From positions 12,948,196-13,012,195 of the forward strand of contig JAVGWX010000019.1 in NCBI GenBank assembly GCA_036924085.1: 64,000 nt of DNA. Direction: 5' to 3'. The DNA comes from Ariolimax columbianus (lineage: Eukaryota > Mollusca > Gastropoda > Stylommatophora > Arionidae). A model generated the notes under the pieces. That model searched no databases. It was not told the DNA's origin and saw only the letters and a program-made list of their open reading frames with translations. The position numbers and the translations under genes were made by a program. Below, piece by piece: positions 35,470-45,832 of this stretch; the stretch's first letter is position 1, and every line of letters begins with the position of its first letter.

Positions 35470-37655
35470 TTGTAACGTGCATGTGGGTAACTTGTATCTA
35501 GGCGTACCTGGGCAACGTGTACCTGGGTAACGTATATCTGGGCAAAGTCTACCTGGGCGACAACGTGTATCTGTGCAACGTGTATCTGGGCATACCTGGG
35601 CAACGTGTACATGGGCGTACTTGGGCAACGTGTACATGGGCGTACTTGGGCAACGTGTACATGGGCGTACTTGGGCAACGTGTATCTGCGTAACGTGTAC
35701 CTGGGCAATGTGTACCTGGGCAACGTGTACCTGGGTGACAACGCGTACCTGGGCAACGTGTACCTAAGCGATTACGTGTACCTGAACGACGTGTAGCTGA
35801 ACAGCGTGTACCTGAATAACGTGTACCTGGACAACGTATACCTGGACAACGTGTACCTGAACAACGTGTAGCTGAGCAGCGTGTACCTGGACAACGTGTA
35901 CCTGGACAACGTGTACCTGAACGACGTGTAGCTGAGCAGCGTGTGGCTGGACAACGTGTACCTGGACAACGTGTACCTGAACAACGTGTAGCTGAGCAGC
36001 GTGTACCTGGACAACGTGTACCTGGACAACGTGTACCTGGGCAACGTGTACCTTGGCGACAAAGTGTACCTGGGCGACAACGTGTACTGGGCGACAAAGT
36101 GTACTGGGCGACTACGTGTACCTGGGTGACAACGTGTACCTGGGTGACAACGTGTACTGGGCGACAACGTGTACCCGGGTGACAACGTGTACTGGGTGAC
36201 AACGTGTACCTGGGCGACAACGTATACTGGGTACTGGGCAAACAACGTGTACTGGGCGACAACGTGTACTGGGCGACAACGTGCATCTGGGCGACAACGT
36301 GTACCTGGGCGACAACGTGTACCTGGGCGACAACGTGTACTGGGCGACAACTTGTACCTGGGCAACATGTACCTGGACAACGTGTACCTGGGCAACATGT
36401 ACTTGGGCAACGTGTACCTGGCCAACAACATGTACCTGGGCGAGAACGTGTACCTGATCGACAACGTGTACATGGGCGACAACGTGTACCTGAGCGACAA
36501 CGTGTACATGGGCGACAACGTGTGCTTGTGGGACAACGTGTACATGGGCTGCAACGTGTACCTGGACATTGTGTACCTTGGCGACAACGTGTACCTGCAC
36601 AACGTGTACCTGGGGGCAACGTGTATCTGGGCGACGACGTGTACCTGGGCTGCAACGTGTACCTGAACATTGTGTACCATGGCGACAACGTGTACCTGAG
36701 CAACGTGTACCTGGACAACGTGTACTTGGACAACGTGTACCTGAGCGAGAACGTGTACCTGACGACGTGTAGCTGAGCAATGTGTACCTGGACAATGTGG
36801 ACCTGGGCGACGTGTAACTGAGCAATTTGTACCTGGACAACGTGTACCTGAACGACGTGTAGCTGAGCAGCGTGTACCTGGACAACGTGTACCTGGGCGA
36901 CAACGTGTACCTGGGCGACAACGTGTACTGGGAAACGTGTACTGGGCGACAACGTATACCTGGGCAACATGTACCTGGGCAACGTGTACCTGGGCGACAA
37001 CGTGTACCTGGGCGACAACATGTACCTGGGCGACAACAAGCACTTGGGCGACAACGTGTACCTTTGGGACAACGTGTACATGGGCTGCAACGTGTACCTG
37101 GACATTGTGTACCTTTGCGACAACGTCTACCTGCACAACGTGTACCTGGGGGCAACGTGTATCTGGGCGACAACGTGTACCTGGGCTGCAATTTGTACCT
37201 GGACAATGTGTACCTTGGCGACAACGTGTACCTGAGCGAGAACGTGTACCTGAATGACGTGTAGCTGAGCAGCGTGTACCTGAGCGAGAACGTGTACCTG
37301 AACAAAGTGGACCTGGACGACGTGTTCCTGAGCGAGAACGTGTACCTGGACGACGTTTAGCTGAGCAATGTGTACCTGGAGAACGTGGACCTGGGCGACG
37401 TGTAACTGAGCAATGTGTACCTGGACAACGTGGACCTGGACGACGTGTGGCTGAACAATGTGTACCTGGACAACGTGGACCTGGGCGACGTGTAGCTGAG
37501 CAATGTGTACCTGAACAACGTGGACCTGAACAACGTGGACCTGGACGACGTGTACCTCAGCAACGTGTACCTGGACGACGTGTACCTCAGCAACGTGTAC
37601 CTGGACAACGTGTACCTGGACGACAACGTGTACCTGAGCAACGTTTACCTGGCCG
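35470..37655. repeat. Large 15/18 bp satellite array, about 2.2 kb
   Basis: On the order of 130 units built from gtgtacctgggcgacaac (18 bp) and gtgtacctggacaac (15 bp), with some 17 bp units lacking one c. A 60 bp four-unit block (two ctggacaac, one ctgaacaac, one gtgtagctgagcagc) repeats at 35775-36020. A 537 bp block is repeated (tacatgggctgc at 36541 and 37078). Most unit lengths are multiples of three, so frames of up to 524 codons stay open on the minus strand and 190 on the plus strand. No start context, no conserved non-repeat domain. Confidence 0.95.
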
Positions 37656-37710
37656 AAAACATAAATGCCACCTATACAATTGACGGAGAAAAATATATAT
37701 ATTACTAATC
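37656..37710 (+). pseudogene. Possible LINE fragment on the right side of the satellite
   Basis: The plus-strand frame leaving the array reads AENINATYTIDGEKYIYY and a stop. It resembles the TIDGEExEQVxxYxYLG segment that follows the RT catalytic core in many LINEs, the part expected next after LINE-J. Only about 12 residues support it. Confidence 0.3.
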
Positions 37711-38164
37711 GTTTATATTACATCTTGTGAATATAGTGCAAGTCCATGTTTCTATTAGAAAATAATAGAATACAGCACCCACACCAAAAGGTTGTTCGTG
37801 TACCGAGTGTAAAAGCGAGTTGTTTAATTGTCTCCCCCCCCCCCTCCCCCCGCACCTCATCTTCCCCCTTTTTGCTTGTAATGAAGGTGCTGCCAATTAG
37901 TGTCGCTAGAATGAGTTGAATAAGACTAGACGAAGCCGATGGGCGCCATTGTGACGGCGACTAAAGGTGAAAATAGTGGCACTCTATATATGTGCTTGCC
38001 CAGATCAGATAGCGATCGAGATTCAGGTCGATGAGTTCAGGAAACGCAGTGGTTACCTTTGTAGTTTGTAAATACAATAGTGTGTGAGAGTCAGGGTTGG
38101 TTGATGGAGAAATGGAAAAAAAAAAACAAATGAAGAAAATGTAAAAGTTTGTTAAGGTTGAGTT
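37711..38164. other. No recognisable gene
   Basis: Unique sequence with a C-rich run at 37835-37852 and a short A run at 38117. Confidence 0.4.
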
Positions 38165-38290
38165 TAATCAAAATTTAAAAATGGGTATGGTCAGATACCG
38201 CACCGAGACGAGAACACAAACAAAACCTACGTTACGACCAATAGACCATCATCAGGGACAAGAAATAACAACAAGACTGAACTAACAAAT
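38165..38290 (-). mobile_element. Penelope-like element terminal segment, antisense
   Basis: The minus strand reads ccctgatgatggtctattgg, tcgtaacgtaggttttgttt, gtgttctcgtctcggtgcgg and tatctgaccataccc. This aligns with the plus-strand end of the element at 47650-47760 and with 39640-39770 (minus). It has a ctgatga and paired ggtc/ggtc core like a hammerhead ribozyme (38227-38255). No protein part is attached. Confidence 0.6.
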
Positions 38291-38387
38291 CAACATATAA
38301 GGAAAAAAATGGTCTACTTATCTGATAGTAGACCCAGTCTGTCTAAGCGACTGATTGGGTCGGATGCTTGACAGTTGATGGAGAAAG

Positions 38388-38560
38388 AAATGGCGGTTAC
38401 TAATACAAACATTGGACTCAGTGGTCTCGAGGTAAGGGTCCGAGTCGAGTGCAGGAGATCACATGTTCGAATCATGCTGGAAACCGAGATTTTTTTTCAC
38501 CGTGTAAAAATATCTTCTGGTAAAAATTCCCTTTATCTTATTGAATCTATTAAAATGGAC
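38388..38560 (+). mobile_element. SINE-4, tRNA-like head
   Basis: A tRNA-like part with ggactcagtggtctcgagg and a B-box-like atgttcgaatcatg at 38463-38476, then aaccgagattttttttcacc and tatcttctggtaaaaattcc. The last blocks match the reverse element at 41270-41455. No target-site duplication found. Confidence 0.55.
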
Positions 38561-38830
38561 TCGCTCAACGGTAAAATCCACTCTCCAAGAAACTAGTTGT
38601 AAACATACTACATACTCTGTAGAGTCTTCTAAACTAGCATAAAAACGTCAAGTTAAGACATGACCCGCACGGAGTGGTCACGCAAACATTAGATTACAAT
38701 CTCAGAATGTGTTGGTTCAACGACATCATCAAATCTTGCCCAATATAGGTCTTTATGACAGCGAGAGAAGAAAGAACAAGAAACAACGGTTTAGGAGGGA
38801 AATAAATGTATAATGAAAGACGAAACAGAT

Positions 38831-39016
38831 GGTAGTTTTCATTTTAGAATGTGTGCGAATAAAAACTGTTTCAGTAATCTCACAGCATATACTGCCGTCG
38901 ATGATGATGTGTTTGAAATTTCACAGCAGAAGACCACAGATTGTTAATCTAGTGGAATAGCCAGTTCTCCACCTCGTTGCCTTTTCTTTTTAACAAAAAG
39001 CCACGTAGATGTGTAC
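38831..39016. other. Donor copy of a 186 bp segment repeated at 40387-40573
   Basis: The run from ggtagttttcattttagaat to cacgtagatgtgtac is repeated almost without change 1.56 kb away inside the 26 bp satellite. The only clear difference is one extra c in ttcttcttt. No repeat family or gene is seen in the segment itself. Confidence 0.9.
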
Positions 39017-39639
39017 AGGGTTATAACCGTACTTACTATAATTCCGTCATGAAGGAGTTGTTATGTACCGCATACAAAAATGCTAATTTAAATAAGTCTG
39101 TAGAGCGATAGTGTATTACTAACGTATTATTATCATTATTGCTCGAACAGATAACACAGGACAGTTGGACGGTGGGGATTTGTTGAAGACCGAGAGTGAA
39201 ACGATTTTGATTGATTGATTGATTATTGAAATGTTTAACGTAACAGTTGTATCTGATAGTATTAATAATAGTTATTTATGGTAACATATTTTCAGTACTA
39301 ATTATTGTTTACCATGAGCCAGTAACGTAGAACGCGTGTCGGACAACAGATAGGCGATAAAACGTGACGTTGTGATGTCCCTACAACTTAAGTCCACTCG
39401 GGCGCCCAGTAATAACATTGAAAATGACCTGAACATAGATTATTCCCGACTGATGTTCCAAGTCATATGATCTAAATAAATAACTTATAGATACCTGTTA
39501 TCAGACAAATTCTGACTGATTGAATGCCAGGATTACAAGATTACAAAATATGTTTTTTTAAATTTTCAAGGCTACTAATTATTTGCTGCACATATTCATG
39601 AAACACAACAATAAAAAAAAGACGACGCCCCGGTGGCAC
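39017..39639. other. No recognisable gene
   Basis: Unique AT-rich sequence. Confidence 0.4.
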
Positions 39640-39770
39640 TGTGCTTATAAATATAAATTGTCACGATATAGATACGCCAGTGGATCAGACACAAGAACGG
39701 AACAAACGTTACGACCTAGAAACCTTTATCGACGACACCGAACAATACACGTATGAACTAACACATTATA
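39640..39770 (-). mobile_element. Penelope-like element terminal segment, antisense, more decayed
   Basis: The minus strand reads gtcgtcgataaaggtttcta, ggtcgtaacgtttgttccgt and tcttgtgtctgatcc, aligning with the ends at 47650 and 38165. The ctgatga element is degraded to cgataaa here, but ggtcgtaacgttt is kept. Confidence 0.5.
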
Positions 39771-39949
39771 GAAGAACAGATGAATATATAAAACAGATGA
39801 AAATATAAAACAGTTGAATATATAGAACATATGAATATATAGAACAGATAAGAACACGTACCAAATTCTAAAATGAAGATGAACTGGATGCAGGATGTGG
39901 ACTGATCAGGCGATTAGTGTAAGGGTACCTTAGCGACCATTTGCTAAAC

Positions 39950-41025
39950 AGTTTACTTGCGCTCAAATGTTGACCAGTCCACTTGTACTCAAAGGCTGAA
40001 CAGTCCATTACCGCTCAAAAGCTGACCATTCGACTTGTGTTCATAAGCTGACCAGTCCACTTGTGCTCAAAGGCTGAACAGTCCATTACCGCTCAAAAGC
40101 TGACCATTCGACTTGTGTTCATAAGCTGACCAGTCCACTTGTGCTCAAAGGTAAACTAGTCACTTCTGCTCATAGGCTAACCAGTCGATTTGTGCTGATA
40201 GACTGACCAGTCACCTTTTTCTCGTAGGCTGACCCGTCCACATGTGCTCAAAAGCTGACCAGTCGACTTGCGCTCATACGTTGACCAGTCCACTTGTGCT
40301 AATAGGCTTACCAGTCCATTTGTGCTCATACGTTGACCAGTCCACTTGTGCTAATAAATAGGCTGACCAGTCAACGTGTGCTCATAGGTAGTTTTCATTT
40401 TAGAATGTGTGCGAATAAAAACTGTTTCAGTAATCTCACAGCATATACTGCCGTCGATGATGATGTGTTTGAAATTTCACAGCAGAAGACCACAGATTGT
40501 TAATCTAGTGGAATAGCCAGTTCTCCACCTCGTTGCCTTTTCTTCTTTAACAAAAAGCCACGTAGATGTGTACCTTTTTCTCGTAGGCTGACCCGTCCAC
40601 ATGTGCTCAAAAGCTGACAAGTCGACTTGCGCTCATACGTTGACCAGTCCACTTGTGCTAATAGGCTTACCAGTCTATTTGTGCTCATACGTTGACCAGT
40701 CCACTTGTGCTAATAAATAGGCTGACCAGTCAACGTGTGCTCATAGGCTGACCAGTCCACTTCCACCAAAAGTCTGACCAGTCTACTTGTGCTCAAAGTC
40801 TGACCAGTCCACTTGTGCTCAAAATCTGACCAGACCACTTCCGCAGTCTGACCAGTCCGCTTCCACTCAAAGTCTGACCAGTAGATTTGTGCTCATAGGC
40901 TGATCAGTCCACTTGTGCTCATTAGGCCGACGAGTCCACTTGTGCGCATAGGCTGACGAGTCTACTTGGGCTCAAAGGCTGACCAGTCGAAATGTGATCA
41001 AAGGCTAACCAGTCCACATGCTGTA
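39950..41025. repeat. 26 bp satellite, about 30 diverged units, with embedded insertion
   Basis: Unit gctgaccagtccacttgtgc then tcatag, with variants tcaaag, ccgctcaaa and gtcgactt. The unique 186 bp segment at 40387-40573 interrupts it. After the segment the satellite restarts with a copy of its own 40215-40388 block (40574-40748). Confidence 0.92.
40387..40573. other. Templated insertion of the 38831-39016 segment
   Basis: 187 bp near-identical to 38831-39016. The left junction shares ggtagtttt between satellite end and donor; the right junction shares ac. The following about 173 bp of satellite duplicates 40215-40388 with two differences. Confidence 0.88.
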
Positions 41026-41269
41026 TTTTTAACGGTTACCAATACCGTCGAGCTCAGACTATAGACCATAAACTGCTTGGAATACTGATATTCAAACAGA
41101 CATGTGAATGTCTGTTGCCATGTAGCCGAATGTTTCGGCTATACGTAGTGGGTATTTTATAACTTCCTGCGACTTAATATGCCTGGGTGAAGATATCAAT
41201 AATTTGGGTAGATATGTAGCTAGAATTTGTAGATTTGTGTCCGAGCAGCGGCCGTTAGGCCTACTCTTC

Positions 41270-41455
41270 TTCAATTTATAACCGCAAAGGGATTTTTAAC
41301 GTGCTCGACACTGAACATGGGAACTGTTTCCAGAAGATCCATGTGAAAAAAACAACTAAAAACAACAACCTGGTCTCCACCGAGATTCGAACTCCGACCT
41401 CCAACACTCGAGGCCACTGGTCCCTATTTACTGCTGGATAAGCTACACGTTAACA
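41270..41455 (-). mobile_element. SINE-4, antisense
   Basis: The minus strand reads cgtgtagcttatccagcagt, gggaccagtggcctcgagtg, a B-box-like ggagttcgaatctcgg at about 41383, then ttttttcacatggatcttct and ggaaacagttcccatg. It shares its tRNA-like head and cttctgg block with 38388-38560. Downstream it ends near aaaaatccctttgcggtt. Confidence 0.6.
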
Positions 41456-41701
41456 CGGAAAGAAGTGGAGGCTGGAAACCTCAGACCTAAACCTGCACCA
41501 GATCTAGTAGTTCCACGTAGAAAGGAATCCCTCCCCACAAACGAACGTTTACCTCCTTTCAGCCAAAATAAAACTCAGAAAGGCAGAATATGGACGACAC
41601 TGGACTGTACCATATAAGAGCAGGACCAAATGGATTTGCAGAACGAAAGGATAACCTTTGGCTACCTTGCACTAGGTATTGATCCGCTGATCTGTTTAAT
41701 T

Positions 41702-41771
<70 letters not shown>

Positions 41772-42009
41772 TGTGCGTGCGTGCACACTTATATTAAAAC
41801 ATGTTTTACGTATTAAATATTGGGTGTCTTGACTGGACCAGGCAGAGAGGACCAGAAGGAAAATTATAAATAAAAGTGAATAATAAATGGACACCGGAAA
41901 TGACGTGTGACCTTTAAGCTTCCTCAACCTGGCTATGGAATGCAGATAGTGCTGCGGCGAGAAAGCTGACCTCGAGGTTATTTAACTGATAAGAGATAAC
42001 ACAAGCGAT
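41456..42009. other. Unique sequence with an (AT)n-(GT)n microsatellite
   Basis: 41704-41782 is (AT)n passing into (GT)n/(GTGC)n. The rest shows no recognisable gene. Confidence 0.7.
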
Positions 42010-42132
42010 ATGATGCTGTTTTACTCGTATATACCGATGGTACTGTCACACAGGGAGAGCGTAGGTTGGCTCTTCAATTTTAAAAAGAGAAACAAGGTCA
42101 TCGATGAACGGAGCAGGGAACGTACTAGGACA

Positions 42133-42168
<36 letters not shown>

Positions 42169-42195
42169 TTGAGAAATTAGGTTGGCTCTTCACTC
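42010..42195 (+). pseudogene. Possible RNase H fragment and AACATC microsatellite
   Basis: 42015-42075 reads AVLLVYTDGTVTQGERRLAL, resembling the first catalytic motif of LINE RNase H (YTDGS). Nearby text taggttggctcttcac and aaggtcatcgatgaacgg recurs around 42055, 42180 and 42585 in drifting form. 42128-42168 is (CAACAA/CAT)n. Weak support. Confidence 0.35.
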
Positions 42196-42455
42196 CGCGT
42201 AGCGCAGTGGTTAGCGAGCTGGCTTCGCATCTGAGTAGTCCTGGGCTCATTCCCCGGTTGGAGCGAAAATGTTTTTTCAGAGCACAACGGTTCCCGGGTC
42301 GATGCAGCCTTAAATGGGTACCGGTTCAATCTGGGAAGAAAAAGCAGCGAGGGAGAGAAGATAACTACAGCCGTCTTATAGCCGAGCCTTTGAACTCTGA
42401 GATCGCTAACATCTCACACACCTACAGCAGTAATGCTATGGGGCACTTTTTTTTA
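42196..42455 (+). mobile_element. SINE-2, tRNA-derived, with target-site duplication
   Basis: 260 bp, the same length as its sister at 17652-17911. Starts cgcgtagcgcagtggttagc (A-box-like), then ctgggctcattccccgg (B-box-like), tcccgggtcgatgcagcctt and a T-rich tail. The 8 bp cttcactc lies at 42188-42195 and 42456-42463. Confidence 0.87.
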
Positions 42456-42792
42456 CTTCACTCATAGACTGAAAAGCAAGGTCATTGTTGAACAGAACTT
42501 CACAAACACAACAGCAACATCATCAAAATCAACAACAACAACATGATCAACAACAACTACCACGCGGTGAGGATATATTAGAGTAGGTCTTCACTCCTAG
42601 GTTGAGAAACACGGTTATCGATAAACGGAGGTTGACAAACACGAGTCACCAATACGAGAATGGCTCCCATAAGACGTGCATTTGATTTGGATAACGTTAC
42701 GATTTAACAGAGCCTAGTTTGTTTTCAACTCTCTTCACAAATATTTTGCAGACATCAGTCTCCTGGGAAATAATGATTGGGATGATCAACGC

Positions 42793-43762
42793 CAAAGTAA
42801 ATTCAGTCTTATAATATGGCTAGAACAAATCTTGTAACTAAGAGTATGGACACACGCCTAACGTAAATTCAGTCTTATAATATGGCTAGAACAAATCTTG
42901 TAACTAAGAGTATGGACACACGCCTAACGTAAATTCAGTCTTTTAATATGGCTAGAACAAATCTTGTAACTAAGAGTATGGACACACGCCTAACGTAAAT
43001 TCAGTCTTATAATATGGCTAGAACAAATCTTGTAACTAAGAGTATGGACACACGCCTAACGTAAATTCAGTCCTTCGTATGGCTAGAAAACCCGACTTGT
43101 GACTGAGAATATGGGCACAACACTAAAGTAAATTCATTCCACGAATAGCTAGGAAACCCAACTTGTAACTGAGAATATGGGCACAACACAAACGTAAATT
43201 CAGTCCTTCGTATTTCTAGAAAACCCGACTTGTAACTGAGAATATGGGCACAACACAAACGTAAATTCAGTCCTTCGTATGGCTAGAAAACCCGACTTGT
43301 AACTGAGAATATGGGCACAACACAAACGTAAATTCAGTCCTTCGTATGGCTAGAAAACCCGACTTGTAACTGAGAATATGGGCACAACACAAACGTAAAT
43401 TCAGTCCTTCGAATTTCTAGAAAACCCGACTTGTAACTGAGAATATGGGCACAACACAAACGTAAATTCATTCCACGAATAGCTAGGAAACCCAACTTGT
43501 AATTGAGAATATGGGCACAACACAAACGTAAATTCAGTCCTTCGTATGGCTAGAAAACCCGACTTGTAACTGAGAATATGGGCACAACATAAACGTAAAT
43601 TCAGTCCACGTATAGCTAGGAAACCCGACTTGTAACTGAGCATATGGGCACAACATAAACGTAAATTCAGTCCACGTATAGCTAGGAAATCCAACTTGTA
43701 ACTGAGAATATGGGCACAACATAAACGTAAATTCAGTCCTTCGTATTTCTAGAAAACCCGAA
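42793..43762. repeat. 66/67 bp satellite in two subfamilies
   Basis: The first four units (to about 43070) are 66 bp and nearly identical (ttcagtcttataatatggct ... cctaacgtaaa). The next ten or so are 67 bp and more varied (cagtccttcgtatggctaga ... cacaaacgtaaa), with ccacgtatagctagg and cgtatttctag variants. Both share a backbone, so one family with a sharp internal boundary. Minus-strand frames (FVLCPYSQLQVGF) are artefacts. Confidence 0.95.
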
Positions 43763-44265
43763 TAACTGAAAGTGCTGCAAATAGATTTCGTCACAAAAAT
43801 CCCTCAGTTGAATGGTTCGTGCTAGTTACTCAGATGTAGCAGCAGTTAATGGTTTGTTACTAAGAACGCCGAAAGAAGCACTACACCTAGAGATTATAGA
43901 GGGAAAGTAAAGTTCGAACGGAAATTCGAAAGATACATAACGTAATAACAAAACTAGTCTTGTGCTGGATTGAAACCTACAGGGGAGGTAAATACGACCG
44001 AGACTGTCAATACACACCTGACGACAAACGGTAAAGGGAGAGACGATGGCAATTGAAGTTCTATGTTCTATCTGTAGGAATGGTTGGATTATTTCACTGT
44101 AGACACAAACTGTAAGAGAAACGAGGTAGATGAAGTCAAAAATATTTTCATATACATTTATTGTAATTATTCAGTTGTTATTCAGTATACCTAGATATAT
44201 TATTATCGTATCATAAAGCATCTACTAGTAGATTGCCACGCCTAACACAAATATGTGTGGAACAA
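43763..44265. other. No recognisable gene
   Basis: Unique sequence. Confidence 0.4.
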
Positions 44266-44269
44266 TGCT

Positions 44270-44328
44270 GCAATAATAATAATAATAATAATAATAGTAA
44301 TTATACTAATATTAACAATAATAATAGG
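44270..44328. repeat. (AAT)n microsatellite
   Basis: aataataataataataataat with interruptions, followed by a second short run. Confidence 0.9.
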
Positions 44329-44569
44329 TGCCTATTGCAAGCGAAGATGAGGCAGCATCAGACTTGTGCTGCCAGATGTTATCTTATTTAGCTGTAAGAT
44401 CAATCCTGGCAAGGGCGTACCCTGCGGAACCTGGGGCACACAAGTGAAGAGTCGATCATGGGAGCGCCGTCCGTTCTATTCTTTCGGGGCCACGCTTTCT
44501 CTGAGCCTCAGAAAATTAATTTTGCTCTTCGATCTGAGCACATTGCGTGCTACAAGAGCGTCAGGTGGA

Positions 44570-44740
44570 AGCATCTCGCTGGAGGTGGTATCTTCATTGA
44601 TGCTTTTCAGAAACCCTTTTAAAGAATATCTTCAGTTTTTATTCTGCGCTCACCTCCCACGCCCTAGTGAGCGGCTATCTGTTTTGAGCTCACAGTATAT
44701 CAGCTGCTTGGGGCGGCACTCATCGGAAGTGCATAGAACA
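44570..44740 (-). pseudogene. Possible LINE C-terminal tail, antisense
   Basis: The minus strand reads CRPKQLIYCELKTDSRSLGR, then after a stop RYSLKGFLKSINEDTTSSE. LINE-H in this window has LPKQLMYGELKEGMRLVGGQ and FKDFLKISLARFNIDKNS at the same place, so the two look related. The overlapping 129-codon plus-strand frame (44366-44755) is not recognisable. Confidence 0.4.
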
Positions 44741-44759
44741 TGTTTCCCTATCTGATCTG

Positions 44760-45654
44760 TGTATTTTACAGAAGCAAATTGATGCTCAACATGTTTGTCT
44801 TGCTAAGAATTTCAGATTTAGATCCTTTCGTTTGTCATCTGATCCCGAGCAGCCGACACAGACAGCTGAAGTTATTAAAGTCTCTAATGCTTTCACTTCA
44901 GGTGAATGTGTATACCAGTTGATGTGAATAATATTCTGTGAATTCTGTTTGTACTCGGGGCATCGATAAACAGGAGCTGAGCAATGATCACTGTTTGCCT
45001 GTCTTTCAGGGGTATCCAAATCGCACGATCGATACACGGGGGCTTCCCCAACGAACAGTAAACAATCTCAGCTAACAAAACAATGTCAATAGAAATGACA
45101 GCTACGTCGTGACAATAAAGAAAACAACTGAAAGTGTGCTCCCCAAAAACAATATTAGCAAAAAGTGGTAAACAAATAAAATACAAGCGGAGAAGCAAGA
45201 ATAAAGGCCAACTGACTAAGAGAAACAGAAGTTAGGACTAGATATGAACCGATTTAGACAGACATAACCGGAAAGTGCTTAAATACTACTCGAGGATCTA
45301 GAACAGGTCTCTTCAACCTTGTTATACCCGGTGCGTACTTTCAATGCACCTCCGATTTTTCAAAAGACATTTGATAAGATTCTCTGTAACAGGCACTGAG
45401 AATGCCAGATTGATCTGCCCCACAACACTCTGTTATAAGACTTCATGGAGCTTCTACAGAACACAAAGAAAGGGCCCAAACAGTTCTTGGTAGAGTACTG
45501 GAATATTTACCAGTTTAAATATCGGAGCTCGTATTTACTGATTACTTGTTACTGATCACCATATCAGAGGCGCTTCTCCAAAACACATTAAAATATGGAA
45601 AAAGGAGCCTGAGAAAAAATAGATGACCATTAGCAGTTCAAAAACAAAAACTCT
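44760..45654. other. No recognisable gene
   Basis: About 0.9 kb of unique sequence. Frames up to 101 codons, none recognisable. Confidence 0.4.
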
Positions 45655-45832
45655 GGCGGTCTCGAGAGAAGAGTTCGTCATCAAGTAGAGGTTCTCGTGA
45701 TAAAGCCGGCAACCTCTTGTTGGTCTCGAGAGAAGAGTTCGTCATCAAGTAGAGGTTCTCGTGATAAAGCCGGCAACCTCATGTTCGTCTCGAGAGAAGA
45801 GTTCGTCATCAAGTAGAGGTTCTCATGATGCC
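45655..45832 (+). repeat. 64 bp tandem triplet derived from the Penelope-like element
   Basis: ctcgagagaagagttcgtca recurs at 45661, 45725 and 45789. The unit reads LERRVRHQVEVLVIKPATS in one frame. The same sequence occurs once at 47016-47078 as LERRVRHQVDVLNDKSSNL, immediately before the GIY-YIG domain of the Penelope-like element, so the triplet amplified a piece of that coding region. Confidence 0.85.

Noticed and set aside
35549..37123. 524-codon minus-strand open frame (and 454 and 397 codon companions) as a repetitive protein gene
   Set aside because: It lies wholly inside the 15/18 bp satellite. Units are multiples of three, so frames stay open on both strands. No signal peptide, no flanking domain, and frame changes occur at 17 bp units.
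42196..42270. Functional tRNA gene at the SINE-2 head (also SINE-1, SINE-3 and SINE-4 heads)
   Set aside because: Boxes are present but stems do not close as a cloverleaf by eye, and each head continues into a repeated body with flanking duplications.
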